Notes: generated from the letters alone by a model not told the origin. Positions 41,077 through 50,548 are shown, counted from the first letter of the stretch. The stretch: DNA of 64,000 bases from Hyphomicrobiales bacterium (GCA_011087605.1 JAALLE010000006.1:16016-80015); one strand, 5' to 3'. Numbers and translations are program-made.

Positions 41077-43302
41077 CTAATTTTTCGATGATGGCTGACT
41101 GTGTCGTCGGCCGATATTGGTGCGGCCGACCAGCAATTGGAGCAGCCCGACGGCCGCCAGCATGACGATGATCAGCGAAGTGGAATAGGCGATGGCGAGC
41201 CCGTAGTCGTTATTCTCAACGCGGCCGATAATGTAGCTGGTCGCCATATTGTATTCCGCGCTGACCAGAAAGATAACCGCTGAAATTGCTGTCATGGCCC
41301 GGACAAATGAATAGACGAGGGCAGCGAGTATGGCCGGTTTGAGCAGTGGTAGAATTACATTTAGAAAGGTCTGCCAGGAATTTGCCCCAAGGGTGAGGGA
41401 AGATTCGTCGAGGCTTTTGTCGAGCTGTGACATGGAGGCGATACCAGCTCGCACACCAACCGGCATGTTGCGGAAGATGAAACTGACAACAAGAATGACG
41501 CCAGTGCCGGTGATCTCAAGAGGCGGCACGTTAAAGGCCAGGATATAGCTGACGCCGATCACCGTGCCGGGAATGGCGAAGCTCAGCATGGTGCCAAATT
41601 CGAAGGAGTTTTTGCCGGCAAAATTCTGGCGGGTCAGCAGATAGGCGGTGACCAGCCCAACCGCGGCTGTCAAAGGCGCTGAGATGGCGGCAATTTGCAA
41701 GGTTGTCCAAAAGGAATCCCAGGCAGAGCCGGTGTATTTCCTGACGCCCTCTTGTGTGAAATCAATCGAGAAAGCCGTTATGTAGTGTTTGAAAGTTAGC
41801 GTATTTTTGACACCCCACAGTTCAACAAAGGAACCATAGATAATCATCGTATAGATGGTGATCGTAAATATCGTCCAGATGCCGACGACAAGGTAAACCG
41901 GAATGGCCAGGCCTTTTGGCAGTAACGGATGGACGCCTGAATCACCCTTTCCGGTCATGGTGGTATAGCTCTTCTTGCCGAGCCAGAAGCGCTGAGCCCA
42001 AAACGCACCAAGGGTGAATGCCAGCAATACCAGCGCCAATACGGCGGCGCGGCCCTGATCATATTGCGCCCCGACAATGGCGAAGAATATCTCGGTTGAA
42101 AGCACATCGAAATTGCCGCCAAGTACCAGCGGGTTGCCGAAATCCGCCATGCTTTCGATAAAGCCCAGCAGGAATGCATTGGCCAATCCGGGTCGCATCA
42201 GGGGCAATGAAACGGTGCGAAACGTCTCCCAGCGATTGGCCCGCAGGGTTTGCGCCGCCTCTTCCATCGACGGGCTGACACCTTCAACAACACCGATCAG
42301 CACCAGGAAGGCAATTGGGGTAAAGGCCAATACCTGGGCGATCAGAACACCTGGCATGCCATAGACCCAGCGGGTGGGAGCAATGCCAATCGTGTCGGCT
42401 ACAAAACGCGTGACGTTTCCTGACAAGCCGAACAACAAAATGATCGCCAGACCAATAACAAAGGGTGGGGTGATTATCGGCAGAACAGTCAGTGCCCGCA
42501 GACCTCGTTTGAAACGGAAACCCGTGCGCGTCACCACAAGGGCAAATGCCAGACCTAATACGGTGGTAATCATCCCAACCAGTATCGCCAGGACCAGCGA
42601 GTTCCACGCCGCGCCACATCGTCCGCCCTGAAGACAGCCGAGACCCCACAAGCGTCGGTCGGTAAATTTTTCAAAAAAGACACTGATCGAATAGCTGTTA
42701 TCCTGGGTAACAAAAGCGGAAGTCAGCATGTTGAAGATCGGATAAAAGACGAAGATTGCGACAATGGTGATAACAAAGCCGATGGCACCAACAACGAATA
42801 TGTCACCATTGACAGCACCGCGTGCTGCAATGCCCTGGGTCAGGATGAACAAAAAGGCGCTGGCAACCAGCATAGCACCTGTGCCCATGCCGAACTGTCG
42901 ATCTCCCAGCGGGCCGAACAGGCTTTCCTGCCAGCCAAAATTCCAGCCACGGATGCCGATGGAGAATCCCTGCGCAATCAGCCAGCCAAAACCCAGTGCG
43001 CCACAGATGATTAGTATTTTAGCATGAAGCGGGTCGGATCGAGGGCGATTTAACGCAAATATCGGCCCAATCAGAAATATCAGATGCGGCAGCAACCAGC
43101 CTTTTTGGCCGCTGATGCCCTGAAAAAATACTGGAGCCACGTCATCGTCAAGGGGATAGCCTTCAAAAAGCCAGCCAAACGTAAAGACGCTGTCTTCAAC
43201 ACCATACCAGGGGAAGACAAAAAAGCCCGCCCACCCGATAATGAGCCAGAGGATCAAAGTCGGGTGGGCGGAGCCGGATTTGGTTTCAGCAATTGCTCGC
43301 AA
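41077..43302 (-). CDS. Afu/Fbp-type fused ABC permease
   Basis: A 741-aa permease with two homologous BPD_transp_1 halves (about residues 240-470 and 535-735), the usual arrangement for AfuB/FbpB. The EAA loops are seen as EGVSPSMEEAAQTLRANRWETFRTVSLPLMRPG in the first half and LDESSLTLGANSWQTFLNVILPLLKPA in the second. The extra N-terminal membrane segments make it longer than E. coli-type permeases. It pairs with the binding protein 11 nt upstream and the ATPase downstream. Confidence 0.9.
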   Translation of the reverse strand: MRAIAETKSGSAHPTLILWLIIGWAGFFVFPWYGVEDSVFTFGWLFEGYPLDDDVAPVFFQGISGQKGWLLPHLIFLIGPIFALNRPRSDPLHAKILIICGALGFGWLIAQGFSIGIRGWNFGWQESLFGPLGDRQFGMGTGAMLVASAFLFILTQGIAARGAVNGDIFVVGAIGFVITIVAIFVFYPIFNMLTSAFVTQDNSYSISVFFEKFTDRRLWGLGCLQGGRCGAAWNSLVLAILVGMITTVLGLAFALVVTRTGFRFKRGLRALTVLPIITPPFVIGLAIILLFGLSGNVTRFVADTIGIAPTRWVYGMPGVLIAQVLAFTPIAFLVLIGVVEGVSPSMEEAAQTLRANRWETFRTVSLPLMRPGLANAFLLGFIESMADFGNPLVLGGNFDVLSTEIFFAIVGAQYDQGRAAVLALVLLAFTLGAFWAQRFWLGKKSYTTMTGKGDSGVHPLLPKGLAIPVYLVVGIWTIFTITIYTMIIYGSFVELWGVKNTLTFKHYITAFSIDFTQEGVRKYTGSAWDSFWTTLQIAAISAPLTAAVGLVTAYLLTRQNFAGKNSFEFGTMLSFAIPGTVIGVSYILAFNVPPLEITGTGVILVVSFIFRNMPVGVRAGIASMSQLDKSLDESSLTLGANSWQTFLNVILPLLKPAILAALVYSFVRAMTAISAVIFLVSAEYNMATSYIIGRVENNDYGLAIAYSTSLIIVMLAAVGLLQLLVGRTNIGRRHSQPSSKN

Positions 43303-43313
43303 TGGGTTGAAAC

Positions 43314-44339
43314 TTATTGAGGCAGTGTCGAGACCTCATCATCCCATTTCTTCAGCAGGCGTTTACGTTCAGCGCTGGAGCCGTATTTTTTGAAGTCATA
43401 ATCGATCAACTTGATCGACGACAGGTCCGGTGCTGATGGTGACGTTTCGGCGCCTTTGTTGGAAGGAACCTGATAGGCCTTTACTTCAAGCGCCCGTGTT
43501 TGTGCAGCAGCCGTTAGGGCCCAGTCGTAGAACTTCTTGGCTTCATCGAGATTGCGCGCACCCTTGATGATCGACATGGAACCGATCTCATAACCGGTGC
43601 CCTCGCATGGTGCGACCACTTTGATGGGGAAACCGGACACAGCCTGTTTCACTGCGTCATGCATGAACACGATGCCAATAGTATTTTCACCACGGCCAGC
43701 TGCCTTGATTGGAGCGGAACCGGATTTGGTATATTGGTTGATGTTCTTGTGCAGCGCCTTCATGAAGTCAAATCCACCGTCTTCTCCAAACAGCTGAACC
43801 ATGGTGGCAAGTGTTGTATAGGCGGTGCCCGATGAATTCGGATTGGCCATCTGAACGTGACCCTTATATTCGGGCTTGGTCAGATCCTTCCAGCATTTTG
43901 GCTCAGGCAAGTTGTTGGCCTTCAGCAGGTCTGAATTAAAGCCGTAGCCCAACGCGCCGGAATAAATTCCGATTGTGCGATCTCCGGCAGATGTTGCCTG
44001 AGAAATCGCCCAGTCATTCAGCTCGCCGCGCATACCGGTAACATATGGCTCTGTCAGATCTTCCTCTGCAGCCTGCAGATGCGGGTCACCAGTTCCACCC
44101 CACCAGACATCGCCTTTGGGATTGGATGATTCTGCCTTGACCTGTGCAAAGGTCTCACCAGAGCTTTTGCGGGTCATGTTGACGTCAATGCCGGTCGCTT
44201 CTTCAAAGCCACGGGCCATTGACTGACACCAGTCTTCCTGGGCGCTGCAATAGAGCGTCAATTTGGCCGCACTGGCCATGGTCGTTGAGGCTGCAAGCAC
44301 TGCGGCTGCTGCCAATAGGGTTTTTTGAACGTTTTTCAT
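43314..44339 (-). CDS. Periplasmic binding protein of the Afu/Fbp-type importer
   Basis: A 341-aa substrate-binding protein with a clear signal peptide (AAAVLAASTTMASAA). The start MKNVQKTLLA at 44339 follows GGGAGGAG. The first mature residues (KLTLYCSAQEDWCQSMARGFEEATG) match the AfuA family. Members bind ferric iron or sugar phosphate; the cysteines in that segment are notable but do not decide the ligand. It is the first gene of the three-gene operon. No Fur-, Irr- or RirA-type box was recognised upstream. Confidence 0.88.
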   Translation of the reverse strand: MKNVQKTLLAAAAVLAASTTMASAAKLTLYCSAQEDWCQSMARGFEEATGIDVNMTRKSSGETFAQVKAESSNPKGDVWWGGTGDPHLQAAEEDLTEPYVTGMRGELNDWAISQATSAGDRTIGIYSGALGYGFNSDLLKANNLPEPKCWKDLTKPEYKGHVQMANPNSSGTAYTTLATMVQLFGEDGGFDFMKALHKNINQYTKSGSAPIKAAGRGENTIGIVFMHDAVKQAVSGFPIKVVAPCEGTGYEIGSMSIIKGARNLDEAKKFYDWALTAAAQTRALEVKAYQVPSNKGAETSPSAPDLSSIKLIDYDFKKYGSSAERKRLLKKWDDEVSTLPQ

Positions 44340-44438
44340 TTGAACTCCTCCCAAGTCTGAATTTCCAACCTTCGGTTGTGAGAGTTTATGACACGTTGAA
44401 TTTGTGGTCCTGTCAATGCGGCTGATGCAAAGAAATGC

Positions 44439-45687
44439 CTAATGGGAGGATTTGGAACGGGATCGGTGCAATTTGGGGTAGTGGACGGCGAGACGATTTT
44501 CGCCTTCCAGCATGTAGTCACGGGTTATCGGCAGGGTTTCCAGGTGCTTTGTTAACTGCACTTGATAAACCACCAGATCGTGGAAGCGGAATGAGGCTTC
44601 TGAGGAAGCCAGGTAGAATTCCCACATGCGACAAAAGCGCTCGTCATACATGAGTTGCGCGCTTGCGGTTTTGCATGAAACGGCGACGCCATGCATTCAG
44701 GGTCAGCGCGTAGTGGAGGCGCAATATTTCAAAATCGGTGATCAGCAATTGCTGATCTTCACAGCCCGGCACCAGTTCGGAAAACGCCGGTATTTTGCCG
44801 CCGGGGAAGATGTATTTCGTGATCCAGCGGCTGGTCTCGCAAGGTCCATAAAGGCGACCAATCGTGTGGATGACAGCCACGCCGTCCTGATTTAGCAGTT
44901 CCTTTACCTTGGAAAAATACTCGCCGTAGTGCTCGACACCGACATGTTCAAACATGCCGACTGAGACAACCCGGTCGAATTTTTCATCCAGTTTGCGGTA
45001 GTCCAGCAGTTTGAAAGTCACTCTCTCCTGCAATCCGCGCTCGGCACATTTCTGGCAGGAAAGTTTGTATTGCTCCTCCGACAGGGTGACGCCCACCACG
45101 TCAACTCCGCAGGTTTCGGCCAAATATATCGCCATGCCACCAAATCCCGAGCCGATATCCAGCACTTTCATCCCCGGCTGCAGTGCCAGTTTGGCGACGA
45201 TATGCTGTTTCTTGTTCAGCTGCGCCTGTTCCAGACCATCCTCTGGATTCTGATAATAGGCGCAGGAATATTGCAAATCATCGTCGAGAAACAATTCAAA
45301 CAGGCGACGTGACAAATCATAATGATGCGCCACATTTTTCTGTGCCTTGCCGATTGGGTTGGGTCGAAACTTTCGCCAGCGCCACAGGTTCAAGACATTC
45401 CATTTGAGGTGCGGAGTTGAGCCCTTTTGAGAGGCGAGAATGGCAAACAGATCATAAATGCTGCCGTCCAGCATTTTCAGGCTGCCATCCATGAATGCTT
45501 CACCAGCCGCAGGATCAGGAAACAGGACCAGACGCCAATAGAGCGAAGGGTTTGTTATCTGAACCGTCAGCGGCTGTCCCGTGCCATCTCCAAAACTGTG
45601 CGATTTGCCCACCGCATCGACGATGGTCAGAGTTCCTGATTTGACTGTGCGGTTTAAATAGGATTTCAGAAGAAAGAATGCAGGCAT
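44439..45687 (-). pseudogene. cfa: Cyclopropane-fatty-acyl-phospholipid synthase, frameshifted
   Basis: The N-terminal 347 residues are a normal CFA synthase with SAM motif KVLDIGSGFGG near residue 175 and the family segments GVTLSEEQYKLSCQ and SVGMFEHVG. The frame then ends after RRRFMQNRKRATHV. The expected C-terminal segment, beginning LMYDERFCRMWEFYLASSE, continues in another frame to 44439. One extra base (or two missing) near 44650-44657 would explain this. Without the C-terminal part, which carries conserved residues, the enzyme is probably weak or inactive. A sequencing error is possible. Its normal role is to add cyclopropane rings to membrane lipids in stationary phase. Confidence 0.8.
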
Positions 45688-45987
45688 AAGGCTGTATCCC
45701 CGCGCTGTTACTAACTAATAATCTAGGCTTCCAAAAGTTATTAATATGCTTGATGAAGAATTTTTACCATTTTTGGAGCAGACCGTCAAAAATTTTAATA
45801 AAAGTATCTTATGATTGGATTTGTAGGATTTAATATATCATAATCAATATTATATATATGTTTATTGGAAAATGCATTTTGCCACTTAAACTTAAACAAT
45901 ATTTCATGGGTATTATAGTTTATCCGGCGACCGCACCCACTCGTTCCAGAACAGCTCTACGTCAATGGAAAGCGGCAGGGGACAATT
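45688..45987. other. AT-rich non-coding stretch
   Basis: About 300 nt, strongly AT-rich between 45700 and 45880 (for example AATATTATATATATG), unlike the rest of the window. No gene is convincing here. It may hold the cfa promoter and the promoter of the small zinc-ribbon gene. Confidence 0.5.
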
Positions 45988-46311
45988 TTGAAACTCATTG
46001 CAAAGTGGTCTTTAATGGTACCAGTGATGTCGATAGTCGGGGTGTATCAATGCCCAAATTGCAAAGCCACGACACGACTGTCGACCATCCGCAATGGTGA
46101 TGGAAGGTTATGAAAATTGGACTGGATCACCCGACACAATGATAGCCTGACCCTGCGCGACTTGCTGGAGGGGGGCAATGAATTGATATTTCAATGTAGC
46201 CAATGCGGCCGTAAGACACCGCTTGACTTGAAACAGTTGGTTATCCGGCACGGCATCGAAACCCGTGTTGCCTATATCAAGCGCCACACGGATTGCTCTA
46301 ATTGCAGCTAG
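45988..46311 (+). CDS. Small zinc-ribbon protein interrupted by an in-frame TGA
   Basis: One open frame runs from a TTG at 45988 (AGGGGA upstream) through QCPNCKATT, meets TGA at 46111, and continues in the same frame from a TTG at 46117 through QCSQCGRK to TDCSNCS, ending at 46311. Taken as one 107-residue reading, it has three CxxC pairs, the layout of a double zinc ribbon. Taken as two, it is a 41-aa peptide and a 64-aa protein with two CxxC pairs. Which is right cannot be told from sequence alone. No homologue is recognised. Confidence 0.45.
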
Positions 46312-46844
46312 GCAGCCTGTTCCCCCGGTTTTGGCTCACCGCCACCGTCGCCACCGCCGCCACCGCCGCCGCCGCCAAGGCTGCCGCCGACTGAATCGAT
46401 CGCCCATTTTTTGATCTGACTTTCCAACTCCTGATTGCGCTGACGCAAGTTTTCGGCATCGCTGACAACCTTTTCACGCTCCGCCTGATGGATGGCTTCC
46501 AGTTGTTCCTTCAGCTGTTGATTTTCTTCAGCAAGGGACTCCCTGTCCTGCCCGGTAAGGTCATCCATCTTTGTCTGCAGGGCTGTCAGTCTCGAATTCA
46601 GCTTGGCCTGAATTTCGGCAATTCTTTCATCAACCCCTTCTTCACCGGCCGGGTCGCCGGCTTGGCTTTTTGCAGTCAGGAAAATCGGTACGATTGATAA
46701 AATTGCAAACAACACCACTGGGCCAATCGCCACCGGGTAGATCATTTCCTTGAGTCCGAAATGTCCCACATCAAATGCAGCCGCAAACATCACGGTGGCC
46801 AGAATAACCGCCACGCATTGCAGTATCTTGAGCACGAGTGCCAT
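46308..46844 (-). CDS. Membrane protein with a coiled coil and Gly-rich tail
   Basis: A 178-aa protein with a hydrophobic N-terminal pair (LKILQCVAVILATVMFAAAFD and KEMIYPVAIGPVVLFAILSIV) followed by a long heptad-rich coiled coil (about residues 75-150) and a Gly-rich C-terminal tract. The start MALVLKILQC at 46844 has GGAGACC upstream; a longer reading to 47000 crosses the cyclase start. No family is recognised. The coiled coil suggests oligomerisation or an envelope-spacer role. Confidence 0.6.
   Translation of the reverse strand: MALVLKILQCVAVILATVMFAAAFDVGHFGLKEMIYPVAIGPVVLFAILSIVPIFLTAKSQAGDPAGEEGVDERIAEIQAKLNSRLTALQTKMDDLTGQDRESLAEENQQLKEQLEAIHQAEREKVVSDAENLRQRNQELESQIKKWAIDSVGGSLGGGGGGGGGDGGGEPKPGEQAA
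46339..46378 (-). repeat. GGC/GAC tract at the C-terminus of the coiled-coil protein
   Basis: The coding strand carries a run of GGC codons with GGT and GAC, encoding most of GGSLGGGGGGGGGDGGGEP. It is one of five similar tracts in the window. Confidence 0.7.
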
Positions 46845-47023
46845 TGGAGGTCTCCAGGTATTTGCGACCGCCAGACGGTCGGATTTAGTCGAATTCCCAT
46901 CTATATTACCCGTCCAGGCGTGCCCGAAACTTGCGTAACCTGTCAGCAAACCATCGCAGCATGGCGATTTTGCCTTTCCGATGCTGGCCTCGATCATCAT
47001 ACTGCCTGCAGGAGGAGTGTTTC

Positions 47024-47800
47024 ATGCCCAGACGATTTGTCGATATCAGCGTTCCATTGGAGGCAGGTATTGTATCAGATCCACCGATGATGCTGCCGAC
47101 CATCGACTATGTGGATCACAAGATGTCGGCTGAGGGCATGGCGGCCTTTTTCCCGGGTCTGAAAACGGATCAACTGCCGGCGGGCGAAGGCTGGGCGGTC
47201 GAGTTTCTCAAGATTGCCACTCACAATGGCACCCACCTTGATGCGCCGTATCACTTTCATTCGACGATGAATAATGGCGAACGGGCGATCACCATCGATG
47301 AAGTGCCGCTGGAATGGTGTTTCAACCCTGGTGTCAAACTGGATTTTCGCGACTTTGATGATGGTTATGTGGCCACGGCTGCTGATGTGGAGGCGGAACT
47401 CAAACGCATTGGACATGATCTGCAGCCGCTGGATATCGTTGTGATAAACACATCGGCTGGTGCTCATTACGGCAAGGATGATTATCTGCTAAAGGGTTGT
47501 GGTATGGGGCGCGAAGCCACGCTCTATCTGACCGAAAAAGGCGTCAGAGTAACTGGCACTGATGCCTGGTCCTGGGATGCTCCATTTGCCTATACCGCAC
47601 AGGAATTTGCCAAAACTGGCGATGCTTCGATTATCTGGGAGGGTCATCGGGCTGGCATGGAGATCGGTTATTGCCACATTGAGAAACTGGGCAATCTGGA
47701 ACAGCTGCCATCGAACGGATTTGAAATTTCCTGCTTTCCATGGAGCATCAAGGGAGCTTCGGCCGGATTTACCCGAGCTGTTGCCATCTTTGATGAATGA
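47024..47800 (+). CDS. Cyclase family protein (kynurenine formamidase-like)
   Basis: A 258-aa metal-dependent hydrolase of the cyclase superfamily. The zinc motif HNGTHLDAPYHFH is near residue 68. The start MPRRFVDISVPLEAG at 47024 follows GGAGGAG and fits the family length; a reading from 46931 overlaps the membrane-protein leader. Members include arylformamidases and polyketide cyclases. The substrate is unknown. It converges on the GYD protein gene. Confidence 0.85.
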   Translation: MPRRFVDISVPLEAGIVSDPPMMLPTIDYVDHKMSAEGMAAFFPGLKTDQLPAGEGWAVEFLKIATHNGTHLDAPYHFHSTMNNGERAITIDEVPLEWCFNPGVKLDFRDFDDGYVATAADVEAELKRIGHDLQPLDIVVINTSAGAHYGKDDYLLKGCGMGREATLYLTEKGVRVTGTDAWSWDAPFAYTAQEFAKTGDASIIWEGHRAGMEIGYCHIEKLGNLEQLPSNGFEISCFPWSIKGASAGFTRAVAIFDE

Positions 47801-47959
47801 ATGCCCGGTTGGCGTGATGCTTTTCACATTTGGTGTTTGCAGGCAGCTGACATGAAGGCATGAAAACTCATCCCACTCCGGGTGAAGTGGCGTGATTGAT
47901 GGGGTCGATGTTCGACAAGAATCATCGACCCGATATTGCCCCATTGAGCCTGACGAGCT

Positions 47960-48292
47960 CTAACTTCCTGGCGGTGTATAACTACCCACCAGGCCACCGG
48001 CTTTCTTGGCAATGTCAACAAATTCTGCCGACGTCCAGGCGCGAACCGTTTCGATATTCGACAGCGATCCGGTTGACCCGACGGCCATTCCAAGAGCCAC
48101 CGTATCTGCTCCATCGCTGGCTTCGGAAACCAATACAAGGTCATTTGTGCCGGTGGTCATATAAAGAGCCACAAGCTTTGCTCCCGCCTTCTCCAGCAGG
48201 CCTGAAATGGCATCTGCACGGTCAGAAGGACTGTCCACCATTCCTTTGACACCAGATTGAGAATAGGAAGCGTAGGTAATAAATAACGGCAT
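47960..48292 (-). CDS. GYD domain protein
   Basis: A 110-aa small protein of the GYD family (YTSYSQSGVKG-like opening, then LVALYMTTGTNDLVLVSEASDGADT). The fold is ferredoxin-like, and the family has no established activity. There is no signal peptide. It converges on the cyclase gene. Confidence 0.8.
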   Translation of the reverse strand: MPLFITYASYSQSGVKGMVDSPSDRADAISGLLEKAGAKLVALYMTTGTNDLVLVSEASDGADTVALGMAVGSTGSLSNIETVRAWTSAEFVDIAKKAGGLVGSYTPPGS

Positions 48293-48436
48293 AGGCTTAG
48301 TCTCCGGTTTGGCAATTTCATGGATTGAAATCGCGAATACCGTGAAATCGTTGCATAAATTTGCATGGCCAGTCGAATCAGCCGCAACTGGCTGTGGGTA
48401 ACCCTGCGCTCCACTACGAGCCCAATTGGGTTGGAG

Positions 48437-50305
48437 TCAGAACGATTTTGAAGACTTGGAAGACGTTGCCAATTGTTGATTGCGGCGGGCTGTAACGGTT
48501 CTGTTCTGAACAGACCGGGCAGGTTCCAGTTTGCCAGCTGCCATGGCTTTGCGCAGATAGTCGGTAGCTGATTTCACGTCCATTGGCCGGCCATAGAAAT
48601 AGCCTTGTCCGGTCGCGCATCCCATTGCCAACAACGTATTGTGTTGCTCCTGGTTCTCAATTCCTTCAGCCACGACCGAGATGCCCAAAGTGTCCGCCAG
48701 CTTGATCATCGCAAGAACGATGGCGCGATCTGAAAGGTCATTGCTGAGATCGTTGATAAAGGAGCGGTCGATCTTCAACTCATCCACAGGCAAAGTTTTC
48801 AAATGGGTCAGTGACGCATAGCCGGTGCCGAAATCGTCGAGAGAAATATTGAAATTCAGATCACGCATATGGGCCAGGGTTTTTGGTACATCATCGGCGC
48901 CACGACCGACCACGCATTCCTCGGTAATTTCAAGAACCAGATTTTTGATATTTAGTGATGTTTTTTGAACCTGCTGGGCAAACAGCGCCATGCGGTGAGG
49001 ATCCTTGATCTGCAAAGGATGGATATTGACCGACACTTTGCCGGGATTCAGGCCGAGTTCCTGCCAACGGCAATTGTCTTCAATATATCGCGCCAGCACG
49101 AAGTCGGCCAGTTCAGACATCAACCCGCGTTCTTCCGCAACCTGAAAAAAGCCACCCGGCGCAACTACGTCATCGACGCCGCGACGCCAGCGCAGCAGGC
49201 TTTCCAAACCGTGTAGTTGACCGGTACGTATGTCCACTTTCGGTTGGTAGAAGAGCTCAAATTGATTTTCAGCAATGGCAATGTGCAATTGCCTTTCCAG
49301 ATCATTGTCGGCTTCCAGCCTGGCGCCCAATCCGTTGTCAAAGAACCAGCATTCACCACGGGTAACAGCCTTGCCACGCTGCAGAGCAACATCGGCATAG
49401 GTCATCAGCGATTCAGCGTCGCGCGCATCGGTTGGAAAAGTTGATACGCCAAAGCTCATGCCGGGATTCACAAGGGTTCCGTCAATATCAACCTGCACGT
49501 TGATGTTTGACAAAAGGCGCTGCATGAATCCGGTTTTGTCGCTCGCCATGGTTCGATTTTCGACGATGACGGCAAATTCGTCACCTCCCATTCGGGCGAC
49601 CAGATCACCTTCTTCAACGCAGGAAGAAATGCGCTCAGCAATAATCTGCAGCAATCGGTCGCCAGCGGCATGGCCTGAGACGTCGTTGACGTTCTTGAAA
49701 TGGTCAAGGTCGCCGACCAGAACGAAAAAACTGTCTCCCAACAACATCGCTTCGTTGATGGTGCCTTCCAGATGGCTATAGAAGGTGCGCCGATTCGGCA
49801 GCTCGGTGAGATCGTCAAACGAGGCCAGCTGCTCAAGCGAATCATTGGCCTCATCCAGTTGGATGACCTTTTTTTCCAAATCCTTCAATGCAGTTGAACG
49901 CTCGATTGATGCGTTGGCATTGTTCGAAACGATGGTCAGCAGAAATCCGATATAGGATACGGCGAGGCCGGCCAGCAGGTAATAATGAATCTCGTTCAGT
50001 GTTATGCTTTTGATGATAACCGGCAGGAAGATTGTTGCCAGATAGGTCAGGGCAGCAGGATAAATGCGCGACAATTGCACGCTGCCGGCGGCCGCCATGC
50101 CGACAACCGCGATGCTCATTATCATTTCTTCGTGGTGCGGCAGATTGCCAAGATAAAATGCCGCCAGCAGCGACCATGGAAGAGCATAGGCTACACCCGA
50201 CATCATGGCGCGCGGGATGGCGCGGCTGGAGAGTTTTTCTATCTTGCGATGCCGGTTTTTCCGCCAGCGGCTGTAAGACCAGCCGCACATGATCAAATTG
50301 ACCAT
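48437..50305 (-). CDS. GGDEF-EAL diguanylate cyclase/phosphodiesterase, downstream part
   Basis: A 622-aa protein with three or four remaining transmembrane helices, a GGDEF domain (active site MGGDEFAVI; the inhibitory site reads EEGD, so the usual RxxD is absent) and an EAL domain with GLESLLRW in place of EAL but intact DDFGTGYASL, ELKIDRSF and VAEGIENQ. Cyclic-di-GMP turnover is therefore plausible for both domains. The ATG at 50305 follows a TAG directly. The upstream frame from 50548 is continuous in sense and looks like the rest of the membrane domain. Re-initiation at TAG-ATG could make this shortened protein. Confidence 0.75.
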   Translation of the reverse strand: MVNLIMCGWSYSRWRKNRHRKIEKLSSRAIPRAMMSGVAYALPWSLLAAFYLGNLPHHEEMIMSIAVVGMAAAGSVQLSRIYPAALTYLATIFLPVIIKSITLNEIHYYLLAGLAVSYIGFLLTIVSNNANASIERSTALKDLEKKVIQLDEANDSLEQLASFDDLTELPNRRTFYSHLEGTINEAMLLGDSFFVLVGDLDHFKNVNDVSGHAAGDRLLQIIAERISSCVEEGDLVARMGGDEFAVIVENRTMASDKTGFMQRLLSNINVQVDIDGTLVNPGMSFGVSTFPTDARDAESLMTYADVALQRGKAVTRGECWFFDNGLGARLEADNDLERQLHIAIAENQFELFYQPKVDIRTGQLHGLESLLRWRRGVDDVVAPGGFFQVAEERGLMSELADFVLARYIEDNCRWQELGLNPGKVSVNIHPLQIKDPHRMALFAQQVQKTSLNIKNLVLEITEECVVGRGADDVPKTLAHMRDLNFNISLDDFGTGYASLTHLKTLPVDELKIDRSFINDLSNDLSDRAIVLAMIKLADTLGISVVAEGIENQEQHNTLLAMGCATGQGYFYGRPMDVKSATDYLRKAMAAGKLEPARSVQNRTVTARRNQQLATSSKSSKSF

Positions 50306-50548
50306 CTACCAGGTAAACATCGCAGAAAAACCGGTTTGACCGACCAGCGCAATCGCAACAATGGTCGCGTTGACGATCTGGCCAATCGTGGCAACGGGGG
50401 TTATTCGAAATAGATCGGCAAATTGTTCCGGCCCGATCCGCTCAAGTGGCGGCAAACGCCTTAACTGCAGAGAGCGGGAAAGATGACGATAAAGGTTGCT
50501 GGTAAACCGGCTGCTCTTGGTGAGTATCTTGCGCTTAAGGCTGGCCAT
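50306..50548 (-). pseudogene. N-terminal fragment of the GGDEF-EAL protein before an amber stop
   Basis: An 80-aa frame that continues in phase into the following 622-aa reading, interrupted only by TAG at 50306-50308. It encodes the N-terminal part of the membrane region (LADLF-like ITPVATIGQIVNATIVAIALVG). A single substitution (TGG or CAG to TAG) would explain the break. A sequencing error is also possible. Confidence 0.65.

Noticed and set aside
45858..46100. 80-aa + strand reading beginning MFIGKCILPL
   Set aside because: It overlaps the zinc-ribbon frame and begins in the AT-rich region without a good start signal; the Cys-pair frame is better supported.
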